Of a stretch of 31,390 bases of DNA, positions 1 to 7,975 are shown in pieces. A model generated the notes under the pieces. The model had not been told where the DNA came from and ran no database searches. It saw only the letters and a program-made list of their open reading frames with translations. Each line of letters starts with the position of its first letter. The stretch's first letter is position 1. Position numbers and translations under genes: made by a program. The stretch is from a virus. The stretch is taken from positions 1-31,390 of IMG/VR virus record IMGVR_UViG_3300027659_001629. The stretch is one strand, 5' to 3'.

Positions 1-2
1 AA

Positions 3-320
3 CTGTTGGAGCAGGTCAAAGAAACTCTTGGCGGCAAGCCAATTATGATTAACTCTGCGTTCCGCAGTAAGCAGGTCAATGATGCAGTTGGAAGTTCTGA
101 CAAGTCTCAGCATCGTAAGGGGTGCGCTTGTGACTTCCGTGTACCCGGCGTTACCCCCGATGAGGTAGTCCGTGCGGTGATTGCTGCGGGTTTACCCTAT
201 GACCAAATTATTCGAGAGTTTGACCGTTGGACACACATCAGTATCCCCAACACAGAAGACGCAGAACCAAGAGGGGTTGCGCTTATCATTGACAAAGCGG
301 GTACTCGACCTTTTGCCTGA
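3..320 (+). CDS. Peptidase M15-type D-Ala-D-Ala carboxypeptidase / endolysin-like, 5'-truncated
   Basis: This is the C-terminal ~105 residues of a peptidoglycan peptidase; the frame is open at the left edge, so the true start lies outside the window. The M15A zinc motif is visible as SQHRKGCACDF (the SxHxxGxAxD pattern, giving the first His and the Asp ligand). The final zinc His is in RWTHIS. The preceding IMINSAFRSKQVNDAVGSS segment matches the conserved 'NSAYRSxxxNxxVGG' stretch of the family. Known members cleave peptide cross-links in peptidoglycan. In a phage this would be an endolysin or a virion-associated lysin, and its position just before the tail genes fits either. A TTG at position 6 could in principle start translation, but homologues carry more sequence upstream, so I treat the gene as partial. 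The family call is secure; the role in lysis or entry is inference. Confidence 0.88.
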   Translation: MLEQVKETLGGKPIMINSAFRSKQVNDAVGSSDKSQHRKGCACDFRVPGVTPDEVVRAVIAAGLPYDQIIREFDRWTHISIPNTEDAEPRGVALIIDKAGTRPFA

Positions 321-338
321 TTCGTGGGAAAATGATCT

Positions 339-2900
339 ATGCCATTACAAAAACTACAGTTCAGACCCGGTGTAAACAGAGAAGGCACTACCCTTGCCAA
401 CGAGGGTGGCTGGTTTGACTGCGACAAAATCCGTTTTCGCTCTGGTTATCCTGAGAAGATTGGTGGTTGGCAGGTTGATAATGGTATAGCCTCTACAGTA
501 GAACCTGTTACAACGCTTGTAGCTACTAGTGGGCTTACCACTGCGGTTGTTCCGCCTAGCGGTGCGTTTTGGGGTATTGCCAAGGCCATGTGGAATTGGA
601 TTAACCTGACAGGCTATAACCTTTTGGCGGTGGGAACCAACCTCAAGTACTACATCCAAAACTCCAGTGGTGGTGCGTACAACGATGTAACACCCATCCG
701 AGCAACAACCACAGGCGTAGCCAACGCTTTTACCACTACAAATACTTCAACGACTGTTACAGTTAATGACCCCGGACACGGGGCACAGATCAACGATTTT
801 GTAAACATTTCTAGCGTATCTGGTACGGTCAATGGCATAACTGCCGCCAACTTAACTGGCGAGTTTCAAGTTCAGTCTGTTACCAACAATAACGCCTACA
901 CAATCACTGCAAAGGGTGCAGCAACATCTACTGGAACATCTGCTGCTACCGCCACATTTAATTACCAACTGACTACAGGTAACACCACATTTACTTTCGG
1001 TACAGGCTGGGGAGTGGGTGGTTGGGGTGGCTCTACTGGCCCTTCAGCCGCATCCGCTATAAACGGTGGAACGGCGGTTACTTCTAGTTCAACTACAGCA
1101 ATTACGCTTGCGTCTGTTACGGGGTTTACTAACGGTGCAGCATCCATGACTGGCTCGACTATCTCAGCTACAGGTGTGTTGAATGTTGGAACGCTTGCCT
1201 CTGGGACTATCTACATTGGCATGGTGGTTACAGGCTCCGGAGTGCCAGCGGGTACCTATATTCTTTCCAACGTATCTGGTACGGGTACTGGGTCTATCTG
1301 GAACACCAACACAACCACTGCGGTGGCTTCCACAACGATCACAGGCAGCGGCGGGGTTGTCTTTATTGGCATTGAAGCTATTACATACACAACAGTTAGC
1401 GGAAGCACCCTTGCTGGAACTATTACTCGCGGCGTAGGAAACACCCCCACATCTGCCCACGCTGATGGTGAATTAGTTTCTCAGTTTGGCTCTACCGCAA
1501 CAGGGTGGGGGTTAGCCGCACCAGAGGGTCTTGGCGTTGGCATCCAGATTCGTTTGTGGAGCCAATCTAACTACGGTGAAGACTTGGTGTTTAACCCCCG
1601 TGGCAGTGCTATGTACTACTGGGCTAACAACGGAAACCCAAACATTTTTGACCGTGGGCAGATTGTTAAGGCTGGTACGGCTATCGCTACTAAATATGGC
1701 TCGTTTACACCAGACGCTACATGCCCTGCAATGTCTAACTTCGTGCTGGTGTCCGACTCTTCGCGCTTTACTTTTGCTTTTGGGTGCAATGACCCAACGG
1801 GTGTATACGCAACTGTAGCCCAAGACCCAATGCAGATTCGCTGGTCTGACCAAAATTCATTAGCCACTTGGACACCAGCAATTACCAATCAAGCGGGGGG
1901 TATCCGTTTAAGCCACGGCTCTACCGTGGTTACTGCTATACAAACTCGCCAAGAAATTTTGGTGTTAACCGATTCGGCGGTTTATTCCTTCCAGTACCTT
2001 GGCGCTCCCTATGTATGGGGAAACCAAATTCTTGGTGACAACATCTCTATTGCCAGCCCCAACTCAGTAGCCACAGTTAACAACGTCACTTACTGGATGG
2101 GCGCAGATAAGTTTTACATGTATTCTGGACGGGTGGAAACCCTGCCGTGCGCGTTGCGCCAGTACATCTACGGCAACATCAACTTAGCAGAAGCAGCCCA
2201 AATCCACTGTGGAACCAACGAAGGCTACAACGAAATCTGGTGGTTCTACCCATCTGTTACAGGAACTACATCTGATGATGAAAACGGCACTGGCACACCC
2301 GGCTCACCCAATACGTTGATTGATCGCTATGTCATCTATAACCACTTAGAGCGTGTTTGGTATTACGGCACTTTTAACGGCACGACTGTGCGTCCCCGCA
2401 CTGCTTGGTTAGACAGCGCACTGCGCTCGGAACCTATGGCGGCTATTGGTTATGTCTCTGGTAGTACTTATACCAACGGTGCTGTGGTCTATCACGAAAC
2501 TACCGTGGACAACAACGAAACCAGCACCCCCGTTGCCATTGATGCTTACGTCCAATCTTCGGATTTTGATATCGGCGACGGGCATAATTTTGGGTTTGTT
2601 TGGCGGCTTATTCCTGATATTACTTTTGATGGCTCAACTTCAGCAGCGCCATCCACTAACTTCACGGTTCGCCCACGCCAAAACCCCGGCTCCAACTACG
2701 GGACTTCAAACAACCCGTTTGTAAACAGCACCCAGTCTTACGCTGGCACAACGACCTACAACGTCCAGCAATTTACCCAACAGGTCTATGTGCGGATTCG
2801 GGGTCGTCAGATGGCGTTCAAAATTTCTTCAACCGACCTTGGTACACAGTGGCAACTGGGCGCTCCACGTATTGATGTCCGACCAGACGGCAGGAGATAA
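339..2900 (+). CDS. Large neck/tail structural protein (P22 gp10-like 'stabilisation' type, tentative)
   Basis: This 853-residue protein begins MPLQKLQFRPGVNREGTTLA, a style of N-terminus seen in tail/neck proteins of aquatic phages. The C-terminal half (about 390-853) is rich in aromatic strand-forming segments (VYSFQYLGAPYVWG, NEIWWFYP, RVWYYG, FGFVWRLIPD), as expected for a beta-propeller-like hub. Two Thr/Ser/Gly-rich modules are inserted. The first, near residues 130-215, contains HGAQINDFVNIS; the second, near 285-330, contains IGMVVTGSGVPAGTYI. Both resemble modules found in many phage tail proteins. There is no signal peptide or membrane segment. The ATG at 339 follows the M15 gene by 18 bases with a weak purine-rich site (gggaaaa). 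The stop overlaps the ribosome-binding site of the next gene. A structural role is well supported; assignment to the gp10 stabilisation family is tentative. Confidence 0.72.
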   Translation: MPLQKLQFRPGVNREGTTLANEGGWFDCDKIRFRSGYPEKIGGWQVDNGIASTVEPVTTLVATSGLTTAVVPPSGAFWGIAKAMWNWINLTGYNLLAVGTNLKYYIQNSSGGAYNDVTPIRATTTGVANAFTTTNTSTTVTVNDPGHGAQINDFVNISSVSGTVNGITAANLTGEFQVQSVTNNNAYTITAKGAATSTGTSAATATFNYQLTTGNTTFTFGTGWGVGGWGGSTGPSAASAINGGTAVTSSSTTAITLASVTGFTNGAASMTGSTISATGVLNVGTLASGTIYIGMVVTGSGVPAGTYILSNVSGTGTGSIWNTNTTTAVASTTITGSGGVVFIGIEAITYTTVSGSTLAGTITRGVGNTPTSAHADGELVSQFGSTATGWGLAAPEGLGVGIQIRLWSQSNYGEDLVFNPRGSAMYYWANNGNPNIFDRGQIVKAGTAIATKYGSFTPDATCPAMSNFVLVSDSSRFTFAFGCNDPTGVYATVAQDPMQIRWSDQNSLATWTPAITNQAGGIRLSHGSTVVTAIQTRQEILVLTDSAVYSFQYLGAPYVWGNQILGDNISIASPNSVATVNNVTYWMGADKFYMYSGRVETLPCALRQYIYGNINLAEAAQIHCGTNEGYNEIWWFYPSVTGTTSDDENGTGTPGSPNTLIDRYVIYNHLERVWYYGTFNGTTVRPRTAWLDSALRSEPMAAIGYVSGSTYTNGAVVYHETTVDNNETSTPVAIDAYVQSSDFDIGDGHNFGFVWRLIPDITFDGSTSAAPSTNFTVRPRQNPGSNYGTSNNPFVNSTQSYAGTTTYNVQQFTQQVYVRIRGRQMAFKISSTDLGTQWQLGAPRIDVRPDGRR

Positions 2901-2902
2901 GC

Positions 2903-3238
2903 ATGGCAGCAAAAGGCGTAGTAGCCCCACGATTACCCGCAGCACCCGTTGAGTACGATCGTATATACATAGATTCGCTATTGGGTTTTTTACGCCAGTA
3001 CTTCAATGCGCTGGATAACCCCGGCCCAGTATTAGTGGCAACGCAAAGACAGCCAGCTACAGGGACTACGCCTGTACAAGTTATTTCTGCTCTAAGTTGC
3101 GCTGCGCCCGATGCGGCGGGTTCCCCCACTATTAGTCTGCCAACACAGGCGGATTTTGCTAACTTGCGCTCTGGCGATATTTACTACGATACGTCTGGCG
3201 GGGCTGCAACAAACTACCCACTAAGGATTAAGGCATGA
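2903..3238 (+). CDS. Small tail-associated virion protein
   Basis: This 111-residue protein has a helical N-terminal part (YDRIYIDSLLGFLRQYFNAL) and a C-terminal strand-rich tail ending SGDIYYDTSGGAATNYPLRIK. That ending resembles the 'GxxYYDTxxNxLRIK'-type segments found at ends of tail-fibre and tail-spike adaptor proteins. An AGGAG site sits 6-7 bases before the ATG at 2903, overlapping the stop of the large upstream protein, so the two are probably translated together. The gene lies among virion genes on both sides. The function is not recognised beyond a likely structural role, perhaps as an adaptor or short fibre component. Confidence 0.7.
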   Translation: MAAKGVVAPRLPAAPVEYDRIYIDSLLGFLRQYFNALDNPGPVLVATQRQPATGTTPVQVISALSCAAPDAAGSPTISLPTQADFANLRSGDIYYDTSGGAATNYPLRIKA

Positions 3239-3272
3239 TAAACTCAATTAAACCCTTTTATACGAGGCAAAA

Positions 3273-4727
3273 ATGAGCCTACATAACGCCGCTAAACATA
3301 TAGCCGCCCACGGTCGTGGCGAAGACACAGTACTTATCCACATGACCCCCGAAGAGGTTGGCGGTTTACAAGCCGCAGCACTAGCGCACGGTGGCTCGTT
3401 GACGATTAACCCGCATACGGGTTTGGCTGAAGCAGGCTTCCTGCAAGCTATTTTGCCTACATTGCTTGGCGCGGGCCTATCAATGATTCCCGGCGTTGGC
3501 CCTCTTATGGCTGCTGGGCTTGTTGGTGGCGGAACTGCTCTAGCCACTGGGGATTTGAAGAAGGGCTTGATGGCTGGCCTTGGCGCGTACGGCGGCGCTG
3601 GTATGTATGGCGCTATGAACCCTGCGGCTGTAGCAACTCAAGGCGCAAGCGTTGCTCCCTCTGCTGTGGCCTCAACATCGGTTGTTCCAAACGCCACTGC
3701 ACTGGCTCCTATCCCCGCAGCCGCCCCCATTGCCCCAATTAGTGGCCTTGGCACATCTGGGGTAGCAAATCTCCCAGACGTAACCCAGTCGGTTATGGTA
3801 AACCCATCATCGGCGGCGTTCTCACCCTCTTCGTTAAAGTCTAGCTTTGCCCCTAATCTTGGTGGTGAAGGCGTTGGCACTAATTACTTTGGTAATGCGA
3901 GTGTTACCCCATATGGTTCAAGCCAAGTAGTGCTGCCAAAAACCCCACTTAATTTAACGTCTAGCTACACGCCCCCTGCCAAATCGTTTGAAGACGCTAT
4001 TTTGTCTCGGAACGGCGCTATGGCTGCGGGTTCTATTTACGCTGGTTTGCAGGAAGACCCCAAAGCCGCGACTCCAGCCGACCCCGGCATGATTCGCCCG
4101 TACACATTTGACCGTACCAAGAACGCCAGTGCGTTCCAAGATGTTGCTGGCGAACCGCTGAGTTCCAGAGAACGTAACTATTTCACTGACCAATACACAG
4201 CGTTGACCCCCTATAAAGCACCGGGCCCTGAATACAAAAATATGGCGGCGGGTGGCCCTGTGGAGCAGATGTCGAATAACGCAGCTATGGGCGCAAACAC
4301 CATGTACCCGATGGCTAACATGGCATCGTCTTCTTTTGCTACGCCTTACCAAGCCCCTCTATCTACCAATATGCTTGCCCCTTCCGGTGATGCTGCGGTG
4401 GGTATAAATGCTGAACCCAACATGCAGGGTACCCGTTTTGCTGCGGGTGGCTCGTTGGGTAGCTACTCAGACGGCGGGCGGATGCTTAAAGGGCCGGGTG
4501 ACGGCATGTCTGACAACATCCCAGCAGTTATAGGCAAAAAACAACCCGCACGGTTGGCAGATGGCGAGTTTGTAGTTCCAGCGGATGTGGTGTCACATCT
4601 GGGCAATGGCTCTACCGATGCAGGTGCCAAGCAGTTGTACGCCATGATGGACAAGATTCGTGCTGCACGTACGGGCACAAAGAAACAGGGAAAGCAAATC
4701 AACCCACGTAAATACATGCCAGCATGA
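3273..4727 (+). CDS. Virion protein with glycine-zipper membrane-like segment (internal/ejection protein candidate)
   Basis: This 484-residue protein has a charged N-terminus with the segment MTPEEVGGLQAAALAHGG (24-41). A Gly/Ala-rich hydrophobic stretch follows at about 56-112, containing GVGPLMAAGLVGGGTALATG, which could insert in a membrane as a glycine zipper. The middle is Pro/Ser/Ala-rich and probably disordered. The C-terminus has two AAGG-type motifs followed by a compact segment around LADGEFVVPADVVSHLG and a basic tail. GAGG is placed 6 bases before the ATG. The last four bases overlap the next gene (ATGA). It sits in the same block as other Gly-motif virion proteins. By position and composition it could be a small ejection protein like T7 gp14, but I see no clear sequence homology, so the role is inference. 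Confidence 0.68.
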   Translation: MSLHNAAKHIAAHGRGEDTVLIHMTPEEVGGLQAAALAHGGSLTINPHTGLAEAGFLQAILPTLLGAGLSMIPGVGPLMAAGLVGGGTALATGDLKKGLMAGLGAYGGAGMYGAMNPAAVATQGASVAPSAVASTSVVPNATALAPIPAAAPIAPISGLGTSGVANLPDVTQSVMVNPSSAAFSPSSLKSSFAPNLGGEGVGTNYFGNASVTPYGSSQVVLPKTPLNLTSSYTPPAKSFEDAILSRNGAMAAGSIYAGLQEDPKAATPADPGMIRPYTFDRTKNASAFQDVAGEPLSSRERNYFTDQYTALTPYKAPGPEYKNMAAGGPVEQMSNNAAMGANTMYPMANMASSSFATPYQAPLSTNMLAPSGDAAVGINAEPNMQGTRFAAGGSLGSYSDGGRMLKGPGDGMSDNIPAVIGKKQPARLADGEFVVPADVVSHLGNGSTDAGAKQLYAMMDKIRAARTGTKKQGKQINPRKYMPA

Positions 4728-5185
4728 CATACGCTTTCACCGTAGAACGCTTTTCTGACACATACAGTGAACTTGAATCGCTGTACAGGCAGCATTACGG
4801 GGAAATGATTGACAGGCTGGCTGGGCAGGGGGTTGAGTACTCACCCTATAACCCACGCCTTGAGGAGTACGTCAAGGCAGGAGATGGTGGTTGGTTGCTG
4901 ACGTTTGTGTTGCGTTGTGAGGGAGTTGCTTGTGGGTATGCCAATGTGTATATCACCAACGACATGCACAACGGGGATTTGATTTCGCAGGAAGATACGC
5001 TTTTTGTATTGAAAGAACACCGTAACGGGGTTGGCAAAAAGCTTGTTCAGTTTGTACTCCAAGAGCTAAAATCTCGGGGTGTAAAGCGTTTGGTAGTGTC
5101 GGCAATGACCGATTTGCGCGTTGCAAAACTTTGGGGCCGGATGGGTTTCAAAGAGGCTGCTACGCAGATGATTTACGAATTTTAA
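4724..5185 (+). CDS. GNAT-family N-acetyltransferase
   Basis: This 153-residue protein is a complete GNAT fold. The beta4 strand DTLFVLKEHRNGVGKKLVQF (about 88-107) contains the acetyl-CoA binding motif, R-N-G-V-G-K (the Q/RxxGxG/A pattern). The C-terminal VKRLVVSAMTDLRVAKLWGRMGFKEA contains the usual 'A..LW.r.GF' ending. These enzymes transfer an acetyl group from acetyl-CoA to an amine; the substrate is not evident here. The start ATG overlaps the stop of the upstream virion gene by four bases (ATGA), so it is translationally coupled to virion proteins. An acetyltransferase embedded in a virion cassette may modify virion or host proteins, which is inference. The family call is firm. Confidence 0.88.
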   Translation: MTYAFTVERFSDTYSELESLYRQHYGEMIDRLAGQGVEYSPYNPRLEEYVKAGDGGWLLTFVLRCEGVACGYANVYITNDMHNGDLISQEDTLFVLKEHRNGVGKKLVQFVLQELKSRGVKRLVVSAMTDLRVAKLWGRMGFKEAATQMIYEF

Positions 5186-5194
5186 GGAACCGCT

Positions 5195-6169
5195 ATGTGC
5201 AGTCCATCAAAACCTACAGAACCCACTAGTACGACGAATACAACCACGTCTATCCCCGAATACGCCAAGCCGTATGTCGAGCGGATGCTGGGTAAAACAG
5301 AGGCGTTATCTAACACCCCGTACCAAACGTACGATCGTGAACGCATTGCGGGATTTAGCGACTTGCAGAACAAGTCGTTTGCAGGTGCAAACACCATGCA
5401 GCCCTCACAACAGTTGGGGCAAGGCAGCGGGCTGGCATACGGCGCAGGGTTAGGCGGTGTGGGTATGGCGATGCAAGCCAATCCACAGAACTTCCAAAGC
5501 CAAGTGGGCGGGTACATGAACCCGTACCTACAGCAATCTTTGGCACCGCAGTTGGCAGAAGCTAACCGCAACTACGACATAAGCGGAACACAACAACAGG
5601 CTAACGCTACAAGGGCTGGCGCGTTTGGTGGCTCACGCGAAGCGATCATGGCTGCTGAAAACGAGCGCAACCGCAACACAGGGTTAAGCAGCATCATTGG
5701 GCAAGGCTACAACACAGCATTCGGTAACGCACAGAACCAGTACAACCAGTCACAAAACCAAGCCCTGCAAGGGTTGGGCATGGCAAATGCTGCGGCTGGC
5801 ACTTTGGGTCAGTTGGGTCAAAACCAGTACGGTCAGATGATGGGCATCAACCAACTGCAAAACCAGTACGGCGCTCAACAGCAGACACAGAACCAGAACA
5901 TTTTAAGTCAGCAGTACCAAGACTTCCTAAATCAGCAAAACTATCCGTACAAGCAGTTGGGCTTTATGTCTGACATGACTAGGGGTTTACCCTTGTCCCA
6001 AGGTTCGTCTACGATATATCAAGCGCCGCCTTCTCTGGCATCACAGGCTGTGGGTGTTGGCATGCTGGGTAAGGGTCTGGGTATGTACGCTGAAGGCGGT
6101 GAGATTGAAGAAACTTACGCTGGCTTGCCAGCAGGTGCGTTACAACGCGTCATGGGAGGTCAAGCATGA
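5195..6169 (+). CDS. Gln/Asn-rich virion protein
   Basis: This 324-residue protein is strongly enriched in Gln, Asn, Gly and Ala. Its N-terminal part (PEYAKPYVERMLGKTEAL, then TPYQTYDRERIAGF and LQNKSFAG) has the look of a widespread phage internal virion protein. The middle (about 125-265) consists of repeated NQYxQ/QNQ-like segments, likely long helices or coiled coil. The C-terminus carries GKGLGMYAEGGEIEETYAG, a Gly-Gly motif that recurs in neighbouring virion proteins. AAGGA precedes the ATG at 5195 by 6 bases. The gene overlaps the next one by four bases (ATGA). It is probably a core or ejection component like T7 gp15; the sequence does not prove this. Confidence 0.68.
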   Translation: MCSPSKPTEPTSTTNTTTSIPEYAKPYVERMLGKTEALSNTPYQTYDRERIAGFSDLQNKSFAGANTMQPSQQLGQGSGLAYGAGLGGVGMAMQANPQNFQSQVGGYMNPYLQQSLAPQLAEANRNYDISGTQQQANATRAGAFGGSREAIMAAENERNRNTGLSSIIGQGYNTAFGNAQNQYNQSQNQALQGLGMANAAAGTLGQLGQNQYGQMMGINQLQNQYGAQQQTQNQNILSQQYQDFLNQQNYPYKQLGFMSDMTRGLPLSQGSSTIYQAPPSLASQAVGVGMLGKGLGMYAEGGEIEETYAGLPAGALQRVMGGQA

Positions 6170-7971
6170 TCGGTCAATCACTAGCCCACATGGATATTGC
6201 CGCCTTGCAGAAGGCGGTGTTGGGTATGGACCCTGCGATTAAGCCGTACGCTGCGCTTGCTGCGTTGCAAGAGAAGGTTAAGTCCCAGCAGATGAAACAA
6301 GGTCAAGCGTTGCAGAACCCTGCACAGCCGCCTGTGGCGCAGCAGATGATGGCGCAAGCCCAGCAGTTAAGCCCCGCGCAAATTAGTAACCCGTATATGG
6401 CATCTGGTCTGGGCGCTGCCCCCGTGCAGTCTCCTGTCCAAGAACCCGTTACTGGCATGGCATCAGGCGGCATCGTTGCGTTTGACGAGGGTGGAGAAGT
6501 CCCACGCTTTGCTGGCCCAACAGGTAGCCGAATCATGGCTACCCCCGAAGTTGATAACTCACTTTTTGGTTCTGAAGCTGAAGCGTTGTACGCCCGAGCA
6601 ATGGCTAAGTACAAAGCGGGTCAACCGTTGGATGTTAGAGAGCAAACGGCTCTCCAACAAGGTAATTTGCAAACAGGTACGCGTTACGCTGACACAATGG
6701 GCGCAATCAACGAAACTGAACGGTTGGCTAAAAAATCAAGCGCAGCCCCAGCGTCTGGTATTGCCAAAGCGTTGGCTTTTACAAGCGCCCCCCTCGCTGC
6801 TGGAGTTGATTTAGTTGCTGCACCATTTAGAGCCGCAGGGCAATACAGTTTTACTAACCCGTTGGATGCAAAAGAATCTGTTAATTACACACCCGCTTTA
6901 GATGCGCGGCGACGTATATTGGATAGCGGTACGGAAGAAACACCCACCACTAAACTTGCTGCGTCCCCTGCCCCTGCAAGCACTGACAACCGCCCTTATC
7001 CAGAGCGTAGTTTAGCTGCTAGTAAGCCTAGCATTGCAAATATTGCGGGGGATGCAACTTTGCTACCCCGCGCATCTGTAAAAAAACCAAAGTCTGGGTT
7101 AGGTGCGGCAGTTGATACACCAACAGAAAAACCCAAGGCGGGGCTTGGTCAAACCGACCAAGCAAGTAGATACGACACAACCTCACAGTACAAGACTATG
7201 GACGAGTTCTTGGCGGCACGCAAAAACGCTGAGAAAAACACAGACGTATTGCCAGAAGACGAGTACAGCAAAACCTTGCGTCAAAACCTTACTAAGCGTG
7301 AAGAACGCTTGGCACAGGCGGAGAAAAAGGGCGACCAGATGGCTTACTTGCAAGCTGCTGGAGCTTTCTTCGGTCCGGGCAGTCTGCAACAGAACGCTTC
7401 ACGGGCAATCCCCATGTTTGCTGAAGCCAAGATGAAAGCTAACTCTGCGTTGGAAGCCGCGCAAGAAAAAGCTACGGACGCACAAGATGCGTGGGCACGC
7501 TACAACCAAGCACGCCAAGATGGCAATAAGAAAGACGCACGCGAAGCGTTTGGGCAGTACAACACCTACACCAACCAAGCCAAACAGTTACAGCTTACGG
7601 GCCAACATTACCAAGATACTGCTGCACATTACATCCGTGCAGACGCAACAGGCTCTCGGATGGCTGATGCCTCTATGGTAGCAGCACAAAACCGTGGTCT
7701 TGGAGGCGGTGGTGGCGGGGAGAAACGGCAGTTGGACCAACTTAAAGCGTTGCAAACAAGTCTGAAAGACCAGTTAAAAGACCCGATGTTGAGTTTACCT
7801 AGAAACGCAGCACAAAAGGCCGCGTTGGCAAAACAGTTAGTAGAAGTGAACGGGGCTATTGCAGGTATGGCAGGATTGAATACAATGCCCCAAGTAACCC
7901 CCGGCCCCGGTGCTGGCGGTGTAAACCTACCACCTCTAAGTTCTGTAGCAAATCAGTACTATATTAAATAA
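6166..7971 (+). CDS. Ala/Gln-rich virion protein with coiled-coil region
   Basis: This 601-residue protein begins with an amphipathic helix-rich segment (about 1-80, AALQKAVLGMD and QQMMAQAQQLSPAQ). It then carries the motif ASGGIVAFDEGGEV near 99-112. A Pro/Ala/Thr-rich linker spans about 200-360. A charged, Ala-rich, probably coiled-coil region spans about 370-500 (for example KREERLAQAEKKGDQMAYLQ, and ALEAAQEKATDAQDAWARY). Near 505-512 there is a polyglycine stretch. It starts within the stop of the upstream Gln/Asn-rich gene and is followed four bases later by the giant virion gene. The three genes probably encode the internal ejection complex, as the gp14-gp15-gp16 order does in T7-like phages. 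That analogy rests on order and composition, not on recognised homology. Confidence 0.66.
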   Translation: MIGQSLAHMDIAALQKAVLGMDPAIKPYAALAALQEKVKSQQMKQGQALQNPAQPPVAQQMMAQAQQLSPAQISNPYMASGLGAAPVQSPVQEPVTGMASGGIVAFDEGGEVPRFAGPTGSRIMATPEVDNSLFGSEAEALYARAMAKYKAGQPLDVREQTALQQGNLQTGTRYADTMGAINETERLAKKSSAAPASGIAKALAFTSAPLAAGVDLVAAPFRAAGQYSFTNPLDAKESVNYTPALDARRRILDSGTEETPTTKLAASPAPASTDNRPYPERSLAASKPSIANIAGDATLLPRASVKKPKSGLGAAVDTPTEKPKAGLGQTDQASRYDTTSQYKTMDEFLAARKNAEKNTDVLPEDEYSKTLRQNLTKREERLAQAEKKGDQMAYLQAAGAFFGPGSLQQNASRAIPMFAEAKMKANSALEAAQEKATDAQDAWARYNQARQDGNKKDAREAFGQYNTYTNQAKQLQLTGQHYQDTAAHYIRADATGSRMADASMVAAQNRGLGGGGGGEKRQLDQLKALQTSLKDQLKDPMLSLPRNAAQKAALAKQLVEVNGAIAGMAGLNTMPQVTPGPGAGGVNLPPLSSVANQYYIK

Positions 7972-7975
7972 CGGT

